From Verrucomicrobium sp. BvORR106 (GTDB lineage: Bacteria > Verrucomicrobiota > Verrucomicrobiia > Verrucomicrobiales > Verrucomicrobiaceae): DNA of 64,000 nt. Location: contig NZ_BATR01000104.1 in assembly GCF_000739655.1 (NCBI RefSeq), positions 124,001 through 188,000 of the forward strand. The letters run 5' to 3'. This document shows, piece after piece, positions 48,555 through 56,142 of this stretch; position 1 is the first letter of the stretch, and the number at the start of each line of letters is the position of its first letter. The translations under genes and the position numbers were made by a program. A model generated the notes under the pieces. It was not told where the DNA came from. It saw only the letters and a program-made list of their open reading frames with translations, and ran no database searches.

Positions 48555-49712
48555 CTAGCGGAAGCTCTTCGCGAAGTCGTCCGAAGTGGCCTTGGCGGCG
48601 ACTTTGGTCTTCTGGAAGGTGCTGTTCTCGGACTTGTCCTTGAGGATGGTTTCGTAGTCGCTGGCGGCCATTGGCAGCTCAATCGTGGCGTCCTTCCATG
48701 TGGATAGGAGAATGGCATTGGCCAGTTCCACGCTGCGAATGCCTTCCTCAGCCGGGGAAAGGAGTTTCTCACCCTTCAAGATGGCGCCGGCGAAGTTCTG
48801 GAGGATCTCTACGTGCTGGCCACCAGAGTTGTCCACGGGGATGTCCATGTGCCAGCTTTCCGGCATGGCGAAGGCGGCTTCTGCGGTCATGCAGAATTCA
48901 CTCATGGGCTGGCGGTTCCGCTGGAAGTGGATGTGCGTGCCGTCTTTGACGGTCAGGCGGCCCTTCTCAGCCGAGATTTCCAGCACGTTGCGGCCAGGAG
49001 CTTCCCCGGTGGAGGTGACGAAGGTGGCGGTGGTGCCATTGTCGTACTGGAACACGGCGGTGACGTCGTCTTCCACTTCGATTTCATGGAACCGGCCGAA
49101 CTGGCAGAACCCGCGGACACGCTGGGGCATGCCGAAGAGCCACTGAAAGAGGTCCAGGTTATGGGGACACTGGTTCATGAGAACGCCACCGCCTTCACCC
49201 TTCCAGGTGCCGCGCCAGCCACCAGTGGCATAGTAGTAGTTTGTGCGGAACCAGTTCGTCACTTCCCAGTGAACGCGGCGCACTTCACCCAGTTCACCGC
49301 TGTCGATCAGGTCCTTGACCTTCTTGAACACGGCGTTGGTGCGCATGTTGAACATGGCGGCGAAGATCTTCTTCTTGTCCGTGTGGGCGGCGATCAGGCG
49401 CTCGCAATCCGCCTTGTGTACGGAGATTGGCTTCTCCACCAGGACGTGCAGGCCGGTCTTGAGGGCCTCGATGCCGATGGAGGTGTGGGAGTAGTGGGGG
49501 GTGCAGATGAGGATGGCGTCAATCTTGCCACTGTGGATCATGGCATTGACGTCGGTGTAGGCGCTTTCACCCTCGAGCAGCTTCGGCAGGGTGCCGACGC
49601 TTTCACAGAGGCAGGTGACGCGCAGGCCTTCCACCTTGCCCGCACGAATATTCGCAAGGTGAGCCTTGCCCATGTTTCCGAGTCCAACGATGCCGAGTCT
49701 AACAGTATCCAT
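48555..49712 (-). CDS. Gfo/Idh/MocA family oxidoreductase
   Basis: A 385-residue NAD(P)-dependent dehydrogenase. Rossmann start VRLGIVGLGNMGKAHLANI, cofactor/catalytic motif VEKPISVHKADCERL (EKP), and the substrate-domain motif GGVLMNQCPHNLDLFQWLFG with the catalytic-type His (PHNLD). The family oxidises or reduces sugars, inositols and related compounds; no substrate can be assigned. ATG 49712 agrees with the Rossmann start. It is divergent from galE across 244 bp and ends in a strong terminator, so it is monocistronic. Confidence 0.9.
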   Translation of the reverse strand: MDTVRLGIVGLGNMGKAHLANIRAGKVEGLRVTCLCESVGTLPKLLEGESAYTDVNAMIHSGKIDAILICTPHYSHTSIGIEALKTGLHVLVEKPISVHKADCERLIAAHTDKKKIFAAMFNMRTNAVFKKVKDLIDSGELGEVRRVHWEVTNWFRTNYYYATGGWRGTWKGEGGGVLMNQCPHNLDLFQWLFGMPQRVRGFCQFGRFHEIEVEDDVTAVFQYDNGTTATFVTSTGEAPGRNVLEISAEKGRLTVKDGTHIHFQRNRQPMSEFCMTAEAAFAMPESWHMDIPVDNSGGQHVEILQNFAGAILKGEKLLSPAEEGIRSVELANAILLSTWKDATIELPMAASDYETILKDKSENSTFQKTKVAAKATSDDFAKSFR

Positions 49713-49956
49713 GGGCGGCGAGGGTAGAGGGAAAGGGCGGAGGGTCAAGGAGAGTTGCTCTTTCGTGGGGTGCGGCGGACAAATTCCTTGACCCCCGAGA
49801 AGCGAAATTGGCTAAAAGTGCCACAAAATGAGACATTTATGCCTCAATTGGAGATTTCTGGATTCCGTGAGGGGTTTGGCGCCCTGGCCCATTCCAACTG
49901 CAATCCCCTTGCAGGTGACCGTTGCATTTGAGTGGGGGGCGTGCTGAGTTGGCCCA
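49713..49956. promoter_or_regulatory. Divergent promoter region of oxidoreductase and galE
   Basis: A 244-bp noncoding stretch between two divergent sugar-metabolism genes. It holds a small hairpin CTGCAA/TTGCAG (49898-49914) 42 bp before galE. No other clear structure is visible. Confidence 0.4.
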
Positions 49957-50973
49957 ATGCAAAAAAAGGGCACTCTCCTCATTACCGGCGGCGCGGGCTA
50001 TATTGGTTCCCACACCGTCAAGCATCTGCTGAAACAGGGTGAAAAAGTCGTGGTCGTGGACAACATGGTCTTCGGTCACAGCGAGGCTCTGGACCTGGAT
50101 CGGGTGACGCTGGTGAAGGGAGACTTGGGTGACGCTGAGCTGATGGATCGGGTCTTTGCCGAGCACCAGCCCGAGGCAGTCCTGCACTTCGCAGCCTATG
50201 CCTTCGTCGGGGAGTCGGTGGAGCAGCCGCTCAAATACTACCAGAACAATGTGACGGCACCTCTGGCACTGCTGGAGGCCATGAAGAAGCACGGCACCCG
50301 TCGGTTCATTTTCTCCTCCACTTGCGCGACCTACGGGAATCCTCAGTACATGCCGATGGACGAAAACCACCCGCAGGTGCCGGTGAATCCCTACGGCGCC
50401 AGCAAGCTGATGCTGGAGCGCGTTCTGCTGGATTGCGGCGTGGCCTGGGGCCTGCAGAGTGTTTTCCTCCGTTACTTCAATGCCAGCGGCGGAGACTTGG
50501 AAGGGGAGATCGGTGAAGATCACACCCCCGAGACGCACTTGATCCCCCGCATTCTCATGGCAGCGAAGGGTGAAATTGAGCACATCACGGTGTTTGGCAC
50601 GGACTACGCCACTCCAGATGGCACCTGTATCCGCGACTACATTCATGTGAATGACCTCGCGCGGGCCCATGCACTGGCCTTGAACCATCTGCGTGCTGGC
50701 GGTGAGACCACGGCTGTGAACTTGGGAACTGGGCGCGGCTTCAGTGTTCGGGAGATCCTGGCCACTGCCGAAGCCGTGACCGGGCGCACCATTCCGGTAT
50801 CCTATGGTCCGCGCCGGGCGGGCGATCCGCCGGAACTTGTGGCGAATCCCGCCAAGGCCAAGGAGGTCCTGGGCTGGGAGGCGGAGTACAAAGATCCGCG
50901 TCAGCACATTGAATCTGCATGGAAATGGATCGCAGGGCCCCGAGGTGGACGTTATAGGAACAGTGGGCAATAA
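49957..50973 (+). CDS. galE: UDP-glucose 4-epimerase
   Basis: A 338-residue extended SDR that interconverts UDP-glucose and UDP-galactose. NAD motif LITGGAGYIGSHTVKHL, FAAYAFVGESVEQPLKYYQN, catalytic Ser in IFSSTCATYG, YxxxK as NPYGASK, LRYFNASGG and IRDYIHVNDLA are all canonical. It supplies galactose donors for envelope glycans, fitting the glycosyltransferases and OpgH in the window. It is followed by the M50-like gene after 36 bp. Confidence 0.95.
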   Translation: MQKKGTLLITGGAGYIGSHTVKHLLKQGEKVVVVDNMVFGHSEALDLDRVTLVKGDLGDAELMDRVFAEHQPEAVLHFAAYAFVGESVEQPLKYYQNNVTAPLALLEAMKKHGTRRFIFSSTCATYGNPQYMPMDENHPQVPVNPYGASKLMLERVLLDCGVAWGLQSVFLRYFNASGGDLEGEIGEDHTPETHLIPRILMAAKGEIEHITVFGTDYATPDGTCIRDYIHVNDLARAHALALNHLRAGGETTAVNLGTGRGFSVREILATAEAVTGRTIPVSYGPRRAGDPPELVANPAKAKEVLGWEAEYKDPRQHIESAWKWIAGPRGGRYRNSGQ

Positions 50974-51009
50974 TAGATTTTGGATCGCAACAAAGAGAGT
51001 GTGCCCGGT

Positions 51010-51894
51010 ATGCCGTCTCCCATGAGCGCCGTCAGCAAGAGCCAGCGCAAACGCCGCAAACTGCTCAAAGAGCAGAGTGAGGCCAAGCTGCGCATCAAGG
51101 AACTGCAAGACGCGGCGGGAATGACCCGGGGGAAATCCGCCATCATCAGCGTGGAGCAGGATGATGGGGAGGAACTGCCGACTTGGCGGAAGCGGAAGGC
51201 AGTGATGGGGGTGCTGTTGCTGCCGGTGTGCCTGCTGGCCTCCGTGATCTTCATGGAGCTGCTCTTCAATGCGGCCGTGGACAAGGCCTTCTGGAAGTCA
51301 GAGGGTTTTTGGTTCTTTGCCTTTGGCTGCGTCTTCTGGCTGAGCCTCGGCTGGGTGAACCTGCAGCCGGCGGTGGCATACGTCTTTGCCCATGAGATGA
51401 CCCATGTCATCACGGCCCGTCTGAGCGGGGGGGAGGTGCATGGCATGCACGTCGATGAATCGGGCGGGTACGTGGAAACAGACGCTTCAAACACGCTGGT
51501 GACACTCTCGCCGTACATGGTGCCTTTTTACACCGTGATCGTGTTTGCTCTGTATGGCTTCTTCTGCCTCTTTGTGGACATGCATCGGCCGGTGACGATC
51601 CCGTTGATCGTCTGGTCCATGGAGTTCAAGTGGATCTGGATCTTTTACTGGCTGGTCGGCGTCACGTGGTGCTTCCACATCACTTTCACGCTTCAGGTGC
51701 TTCGTACTGAGCAGAGTGACCTACTGCTAAACGGAGAGTTCTTCTCCATGATGCTGATCTTCCTGGCGAACATTGCCCTGCTTGGGGCGCTGTTCATCAG
51801 CGCCTCCCCGACTTTAGGGTGGACCGATGTGTGGGAGGACGCTAGGGGAATTGTGATCACTCTCTGGGGGTGGATGAAGAGTGTGGCGACGTGA
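51010..51894 (+). CDS. M50-like membrane metallopeptidase
   Basis: A 294-residue protein with a basic cytoplasmic N-terminus (SKSQRKRRKLLKEQ) and about six membrane helices. The helix VAYVFAHEMTHVITARLSGG carries HExxH, the zinc motif of site-2-type (M50) proteases, and GMHVDESGGYVETDASN resembles the region after it in M50-like proteins of the peptidase family with DUF3267-type neighbours. A third ligand (NPDG-like) is not obvious, so activity is uncertain. It may cleave membrane-bound regulators. It lies 36 bp behind galE; a TTG at 50980 is an alternative start. Confidence 0.65.
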   Translation: MPSPMSAVSKSQRKRRKLLKEQSEAKLRIKELQDAAGMTRGKSAIISVEQDDGEELPTWRKRKAVMGVLLLPVCLLASVIFMELLFNAAVDKAFWKSEGFWFFAFGCVFWLSLGWVNLQPAVAYVFAHEMTHVITARLSGGEVHGMHVDESGGYVETDASNTLVTLSPYMVPFYTVIVFALYGFFCLFVDMHRPVTIPLIVWSMEFKWIWIFYWLVGVTWCFHITFTLQVLRTEQSDLLLNGEFFSMMLIFLANIALLGALFISASPTLGWTDVWEDARGIVITLWGWMKSVAT

Positions 51895-51930
51895 GCGTGG
51901 GGCGGGTGCTGGCACAATCCGACCGCCACA

Positions 51931-52000
51931 ACTCCTTCGGAGTAAGAGTTCTGTCTCCGGATACCCAACGTAGACTCGCTTGAAGCTCGTCAACGTTGGG
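51931..52000 (+). repeat. Hairpin repeat, copy 3
   Basis: A-type hairpin ACTCC/GGAGT (51931-51943) followed by a B-type hairpin CCCAACGT (51964-51971)/ACGTTGGG (51993-52000). Read in reverse, the B loop is TGACGAGCTTCAAGCGAGTCT, similar to the loops of copies 1 and 2 (GAGC-n-GCGAG core), while the arms are different but again complementary. It sits in the 314-bp noncoding gap (51895-52208) between the M50-like gene and an SDR gene. Nothing else is evident in that gap. Confidence 0.65.
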
Positions 52001-52208
52001 CTTGTGACCGCATCCTCTTCGAGGAAGAGCTTCCAGTCGCCACCCCGCTACCGCATCCATGCTGATTGGAGTATGGGCGGCCACTCGTCCGGGTCCTTGG
52101 GCCGTTCAGCCGGGTGGGTAGCCGTTCCACCTTTTCTTGCGGTGACGGTCCTGGCTTGCGGTAGCCTTCGGCGCAAAGAACCCCCGAAAAAAGACCCCGC
52201 AAACCCCC

Positions 52209-52949
52209 ATGAAAAACATAGCCCTGGTGACTGGTGCCGGGTCCGAGCTTGGACGCGAAGTCGTTGGTGAACTGCTGACCCAGGGCTGGGGCGTCGTCGC
52301 TGCCTGCAAAGATGGCGACGGCGTCCCGATGGGGCGCGAGGGGATACTGGCGGTGACGCTGGACATCTCCCGCCATGCCACGGTAGTGGAGGCGGTGGCG
52401 AAGGGCTTGTCGGAATTCGGTCGGATCGACTGTCTGATCAACATCCCGGAGATCGACGAGGATCTGCTGGAGCGCGGCGATTTTACGCGGGGCATTCAGG
52501 CAGTGTTTCAGACGGGTATTGCCTCTGGGCTCAACGCCACCCTGGCGCTGGTGCCGTTGTTTCGGCATCAGGGGTTTGGTGCCGTTGTCCAGGTGATCGT
52601 ACAACAGCATGGTCCTCCCGGTCCTTTGAGTTCTGCCTGGGAAGTCGTCCGTTGCGTAGGGGAACGCATGGCGGATCTCGTCAAGTCTGCGCCCCGCGGA
52701 CTCAACGTCGCGGTGGGACTGGCGGAACTGGACTGGAGTGACTCCTGGGCCCGGCGTGTTTCGCAGCCATTCAACTTCTCCCAACAACCAACACCCCATC
52801 CCCGGCGGGAGGCGGTCGGCAATATTGTCACGGAAGCCTGCCGCGCCCTCACGGAGGCTCGTGCCGCCTTCCGCCGGGGATCTGCTCTGACTCCCGCCCA
52901 GTATCGATGGCTGGAGAGCTGGAAGAATGCGGCGACGAGCGCGGTGTAG
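52209..52949 (+). CDS. SDR-fold protein without the catalytic Tyr-Lys pair
   Basis: A 246-residue protein with the short-chain dehydrogenase NAD(P) start IALVTGAGSELGREVVGELL and DISRHATVVEAVAKGLSEFG, but the active-site region reads SSAWEVVRCVGERMADLVKS where YxxxK is expected, and the usual NNAG is NIPEID. It is probably a pseudoenzyme or a binding protein derived from an SDR. It is followed by a His-rich lipoprotein gene and a canonical SDR gene on the same strand. Confidence 0.75.
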   Translation: MKNIALVTGAGSELGREVVGELLTQGWGVVAACKDGDGVPMGREGILAVTLDISRHATVVEAVAKGLSEFGRIDCLINIPEIDEDLLERGDFTRGIQAVFQTGIASGLNATLALVPLFRHQGFGAVVQVIVQQHGPPGPLSSAWEVVRCVGERMADLVKSAPRGLNVAVGLAELDWSDSWARRVSQPFNFSQQPTPHPRREAVGNIVTEACRALTEARAAFRRGSALTPAQYRWLESWKNAATSAV

Positions 52950-53051
52950 TCGCGCTGATCGGTCAATGCGCCTGAAAGGCGGTCTCGCTTCGGGAGGCTT
53001 GCAGGGGCGCCTGTCTGATCCACATGGTTTCAAATAACCCCCAAAAAATAC

Positions 53052-53273
53052 ATGCATCATCTGAAAGCCATCAGACTCTGTCTGCTGCTCGCTGGCGTCG
53101 CGGTTGTGCTGCCATCCTGCGTGATTCCCTATGACTCTCATCACGATCATGATCACGGCCACGGTCACGGGCGTGGACATCACCATCATGATCACGATGA
53201 CCGTGACCATCATCATCATGGCAAGGGGCGGGACCGGGATCGTGATCGGGACCGTGGTCCATGGCGCTATTGA
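53052..53273 (+). CDS. His/Asp-rich small lipoprotein
   Basis: A 73-residue protein. The signal peptide LCLLLAGVAVVLPSC has a lipobox with Cys23, then the mature part is almost pure His, Asp, Gly and Arg (SHHDHDHGHGHGRGHHHH and RDHHHHGKGRDRDRDRD). Such composition suggests binding of Zn, Ni, Cu or Co at the membrane surface. The coding DNA is a CATGATCAC-type low-complexity repeat, which changes length easily. It lies between two SDR genes, and a hairpin follows. Confidence 0.7.
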   Translation: MHHLKAIRLCLLLAGVAVVLPSCVIPYDSHHDHDHGHGHGRGHHHHDHDDRDHHHHGKGRDRDRDRDRGPWRY

Positions 53274-53296
53274 TTGCCTGACCTGGCCTTCATCCA

Positions 53297-53329
53297 GCAC
53301 AAAGCCGCTTGAGCATCAGGCGGCTGTGC
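53297..53329 (+). terminator. Terminator-like hairpin after the His-rich gene
   Basis: GCAC-AGCCGC arms (53297-53308) pair with GCGGCT-GTGC (53320-53329) with two unpaired A. Only a short T-run follows a few bases later, so termination is tentative. Confidence 0.4.
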
Positions 53330-53363
53330 CGGATGTTTCCCCAAACCCCATCTGACTTGCCTC

Positions 53364-54074
53364 ATGAACACAGTCTCCCCGCGCACGGCGGTGATTGCAG
53401 GTGCCTCTTCTGGCATTGGCCTCGCATTGGCACGCTTGCTCGCATCTCGCGGCTACCGACTGGTTCTGCTGGCCCGTCGGCGGGAATTGCTGGAGCAGAT
53501 TGCAGAGGAGTTGCCGGTTGAGGTGGTCATCAAAGTGATGGATGTGGGCGATGCGAATGCGCCGGAAGCTTTCTCCGAACTGCTCGATCAGCAGAGCGCC
53601 GTGGACCAGATCTACTTAAGCGCGGGCACCGGGCATCTCAATCCCAGTCTGGACTGGGCGCTGGAGGAAGAGACGTTTCGGGTGAATGCGCTAGGATTTG
53701 CAGGCATGGCGGCAGCGGCCTATCGCTACTTCGAGCGGCAGGGGCGCGGACACCTCGTTGGGATCACTTCCATCGCTGCCCTGTTGGGGTCACCTGAAGC
53801 ACCGGCTTACAACGCCTCCAAGGCCTGTGCCTCGCGCTACCTGGATGGACTGCGCATGCGGGCCAGAGCTGCGAAACTGCCGGTGTATGTCACAGACATT
53901 CTCCCCGGCTTCGTGGATACAGCGATGATGAAGGCAGAGAAGCCCTTCTGGGTGGCCAGTCCGGAAAAGGCCGCCGCGCAGATTGTCTCTGCGGTGGATC
54001 GGAAGAAGGGGCGGGCGTACGTGTCACGACGGTGGGGCGTTGTTGCGCTGATCCTTCGTCTGCTGATGAAGTAG
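53364..54074 (+). CDS. Short-chain dehydrogenase/reductase
   Basis: A 236-residue classical SDR: cofactor loop AVIAGASSGIGLALARLLAS, LSAGTGHLN (NNAG equivalent), Ser in GITSIAALLG and the catalytic YxxxK in PAYNASKACASRYLDGLR; FVDTAMMKAEKPFW follows. It resembles the YqjQ/DltE-like group that acts on small molecules or lipids. The last 51 bp overlap the convergent gene at 54024. No substrate can be assigned. Confidence 0.85.
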   Translation: MNTVSPRTAVIAGASSGIGLALARLLASRGYRLVLLARRRELLEQIAEELPVEVVIKVMDVGDANAPEAFSELLDQQSAVDQIYLSAGTGHLNPSLDWALEEETFRVNALGFAGMAAAAYRYFERQGRGHLVGITSIAALLGSPEAPAYNASKACASRYLDGLRMRARAAKLPVYVTDILPGFVDTAMMKAEKPFWVASPEKAAAQIVSAVDRKKGRAYVSRRWGVVALILRLLMK

Positions 54075-54698
54075 CTTGGTGGCGACGTAAGCGGTGAGCA
54101 TGCCGCCCGCTCCCCAACTAAGGCCCAGTAATAGGTGGCTTAGGAAATACTCGGTGTAGGTTTCCTCAATCGGGGTCCATTGAGCGGGAAATGAGGCGGA
54201 CCAGCTCAATGGGAACAGCGCGCTTGATATGGCGGTTCCGGCCAAGCAGGAGCTGGCAACAATTCGGAAATTCTTGCGGCACAATCGGGCAGCCAACCGG
54301 AAGTAGCAAAAGCCGGTAAAGGCGGTGAAGCTGATCATGGCGCGCCATTGGTAGGGAATGCCACTGTCATTGAACGCAGGGTTGAAGTACTGGATGCTCG
54401 GAACGCAGTGCCAAACAGCTGGGGTAGCCCACCTGGAATCCATGGTGCCGAACACTGCAGCGAGCGGAACTGCGACCAAGAAGAGTATCAACACTCCTTC
54501 GAGCAAGCAAAAGGCGCAGCGCTCCCTTGAACGATCAATGACGGCCGGAGTCACGATCAATGTCGAGGGAAGGAGGATAGACACCGGTGAACAACCCACT
54601 GTCGCGGCGAGCAATCCCATGATCAATGCTGTGCTGACTGGGTTCCGGAAAGAACCCAACTTTCGAGGTTCCAATTCCAGATGCTGAACGCTACTCAT
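54024..54698 (-). CDS. Unrecognised multi-helix membrane protein
   Basis: A 224-residue protein with about five hydrophobic segments (for example STALIMGLLAATVGCSPVSI, LEGVLILFLVAVPLAAVF, IVASSCLAGTAISSALFPL, LLLGLSWGAGGMLTAYVA). I do not recognise it. It is the last of a run of small minus-strand unknown genes (56108 down to 54024), overlaps the preceding one by 8 bp, and its 3' end overlaps the convergent SDR gene by 51 bp. The base composition is lower in GC than in neighbouring housekeeping genes. Confidence 0.6.
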   Translation of the reverse strand: MSSVQHLELEPRKLGSFRNPVSTALIMGLLAATVGCSPVSILLPSTLIVTPAVIDRSRERCAFCLLEGVLILFLVAVPLAAVFGTMDSRWATPAVWHCVPSIQYFNPAFNDSGIPYQWRAMISFTAFTGFCYFRLAARLCRKNFRIVASSCLAGTAISSALFPLSWSASFPAQWTPIEETYTEYFLSHLLLGLSWGAGGMLTAYVATKLLHQQTKDQRNNAPPS

Positions 54699-55248
54699 TC
54701 AGAGAGGAAAGGTAGGCTTCGTTTTCAGCGATTGTTTTGGTCAATGACGTCCTGAGGGATTCTCCGTCTTGATTCAAGATATCGGACACGACCCAATCTT
54801 GATCCGACCGATCCAAGACTAAGACGATGGTCCATCGATAAGGAGGCCTTGAGACAAGGTACTCTAAATGGACAGGGACCTTGACGGTTCCGCTTTTCAG
54901 GATCGGGATACCCACCGCGAAAGTGTCGAAGCTTTCTGCAATCGAGGCAAAGAGGTCGCCTTCCTTGCTCCAGGCGCTCTTCAGCACCGGAGGATGGGGG
55001 GCGTTCTTGTATTTGCGTTTGATGCTCGCCTGTTCACGAGCCTTCTGTGATTCTGCCTTCTTGAAAATCTTGATGAGTCCCTTGCCCAGGAGAGGAGAGA
55101 GTTGGTTGATCTCCCTGGCATCGGGGGCACCGCGAATTTCCCATTTGTAGAGAGAATGGAAAAAGCGCTTGGTGAATTGCGATGGGGATTCCGCCCTCGT
55201 TGAGGTCAGGCAGAAGAGAAAAGCCGCCAGGATAAAGATCTTCCTCAT
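54691..55248 (-). CDS. Unrecognised secreted protein
   Basis: A 185-residue protein with a signal peptide (KIFILAAFLFCLTSTRA). The mature part (SQFTKRFFHSLYKWEIRGAP, HLEYLVSRPPYRWTIVLVLD and DWVVSDILNQDGESLRTSLT) resembles exported DUF3828-type or NTF2-like proteins with a C-terminal WVVSDI strand; the assignment is weak. It overlaps the next gene by 8 bp and follows the DUF6717 gene by 3 bp, so it is probably in one transcript with them. Confidence 0.6.
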   Translation of the reverse strand: MRKIFILAAFLFCLTSTRAESPSQFTKRFFHSLYKWEIRGAPDAREINQLSPLLGKGLIKIFKKAESQKAREQASIKRKYKNAPHPPVLKSAWSKEGDLFASIAESFDTFAVGIPILKSGTVKVPVHLEYLVSRPPYRWTIVLVLDRSDQDWVVSDILNQDGESLRTSLTKTIAENEAYLSSLNE

Positions 55249-55251
55249 GGC

Positions 55252-55593
55252 CTAACGGGCGGAGACCTTCACAAAAAGTTCCTGAGGAGCAGACTCGAAG
55301 TACTTGAACAAGGCCGGGCAGAGCCAACCCTCCATGTTCCGCTCCGGCCAGGAGTACCAGTTGCCGCCATACTCAGGTCGGTTCCAGGCAAAGCGGGCAT
55401 GGAAACCTGGGAACGGATCGGGTGAGAAGACTAACTGGAAGCCTTCGGCGGCGTTCGGGATGTCTGCTGTGAGCACATCAATGATGGTATCCGCGCCGCT
55501 GACGAACGGTTCTTGAGTCAGGCCGACACGCGGGTCATCAAAGACCCAGATGCCCTCGTACTTGTACGGGGCGATGATGAAGAGGGAGTTCAT
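55252..55593 (-). CDS. DUF6717 family protein
   Basis: A 113-residue protein that I recognise as DUF6717 from MNSLFIIAPYKYEGIWVFDD, FVSGADTIIDVLTADIPNA and MEGWLCPALFKYFESAP. It is a cytoplasmic beta-rich small protein without known function, common in Planctomycetota and Verrucomicrobiota. ATG 55593 agrees with the family start; the longer frame to 55797 is spurious. It lies 3 bp before the secreted-protein gene at 55248 on the same strand. Confidence 0.75.
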   Translation of the reverse strand: MNSLFIIAPYKYEGIWVFDDPRVGLTQEPFVSGADTIIDVLTADIPNAAEGFQLVFSPDPFPGFHARFAWNRPEYGGNWYSWPERNMEGWLCPALFKYFESAPQELFVKVSAR

Positions 55594-55679
55594 GGGGGTT
55601 TTTGCTACTATACATGCACCCAATGTGGAGGGGCCACTGGTTTCTCGTGCAACCGCTGACGAGAGCAGGCCGAGACTGA

Positions 55680-56108
55680 TCAGAGTGCGGCGTAAGTGTC
55701 GCGCATCAGAATGAGGATTTGCTCCTTGATCGCTGGGGTGCATCGGTCCTCGCGAAATCCTGGCCATCGCGGGCAGCGAACTCGGAGATAGTCCCACGAT
55801 TCACGACAACGGTCGTAGTCTACGCCTTCAATCTTTATACCATCGATGAGGAAGAGGCGGTAGATAAAGGGATCTTGATAGCGTTCCGACCGAAAGTGGA
55901 AGTGTGCAATCACGAACGCTTCGTAAGCTTCATCCGTCCACGTGGGAGTTCCGCTGACCAACTCAATGCTTGGAGTGGCCTCTGCATTCCACTTGGCTTG
56001 ACGGAATGCCTGGACGGCAGCTTGGGGAATGAGGGGAGTTCTGGGATAGCCGGTGAGCAGTCGGTGACAAAGGTTTTCCAGCGCATCTTTGATCAAGATT
56101 GAGTTCAT
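55680..56108 (-). CDS. Unrecognised small protein
   Basis: A 142-residue soluble protein, mostly helical (ALENLCHRLLTGYPRTPL; WTDEAYEAFVIAHFHFRSER; RESWDYLRVRCPRWPGF; AIKEQILILMRDTYAAL). No motif or family is recognised. It begins a run of four small minus-strand genes and lies 34 bp downstream of moeA on the same strand. Trp/Tyr/Arg-rich composition and lower GC suggest an accessory gene. Confidence 0.55.
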   Translation of the reverse strand: MNSILIKDALENLCHRLLTGYPRTPLIPQAAVQAFRQAKWNAEATPSIELVSGTPTWTDEAYEAFVIAHFHFRSERYQDPFIYRLFLIDGIKIEGVDYDRCRESWDYLRVRCPRWPGFREDRCTPAIKEQILILMRDTYAAL

Positions 56109-56142
56109 GGCGTTGCCCCAGTCAGACGTGGTCTGATCCCAA

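Noticed and set aside
49837-51108. 423-residue minus-strand frame over galE
   Set aside because: Shadow of galE; no start site or family features.
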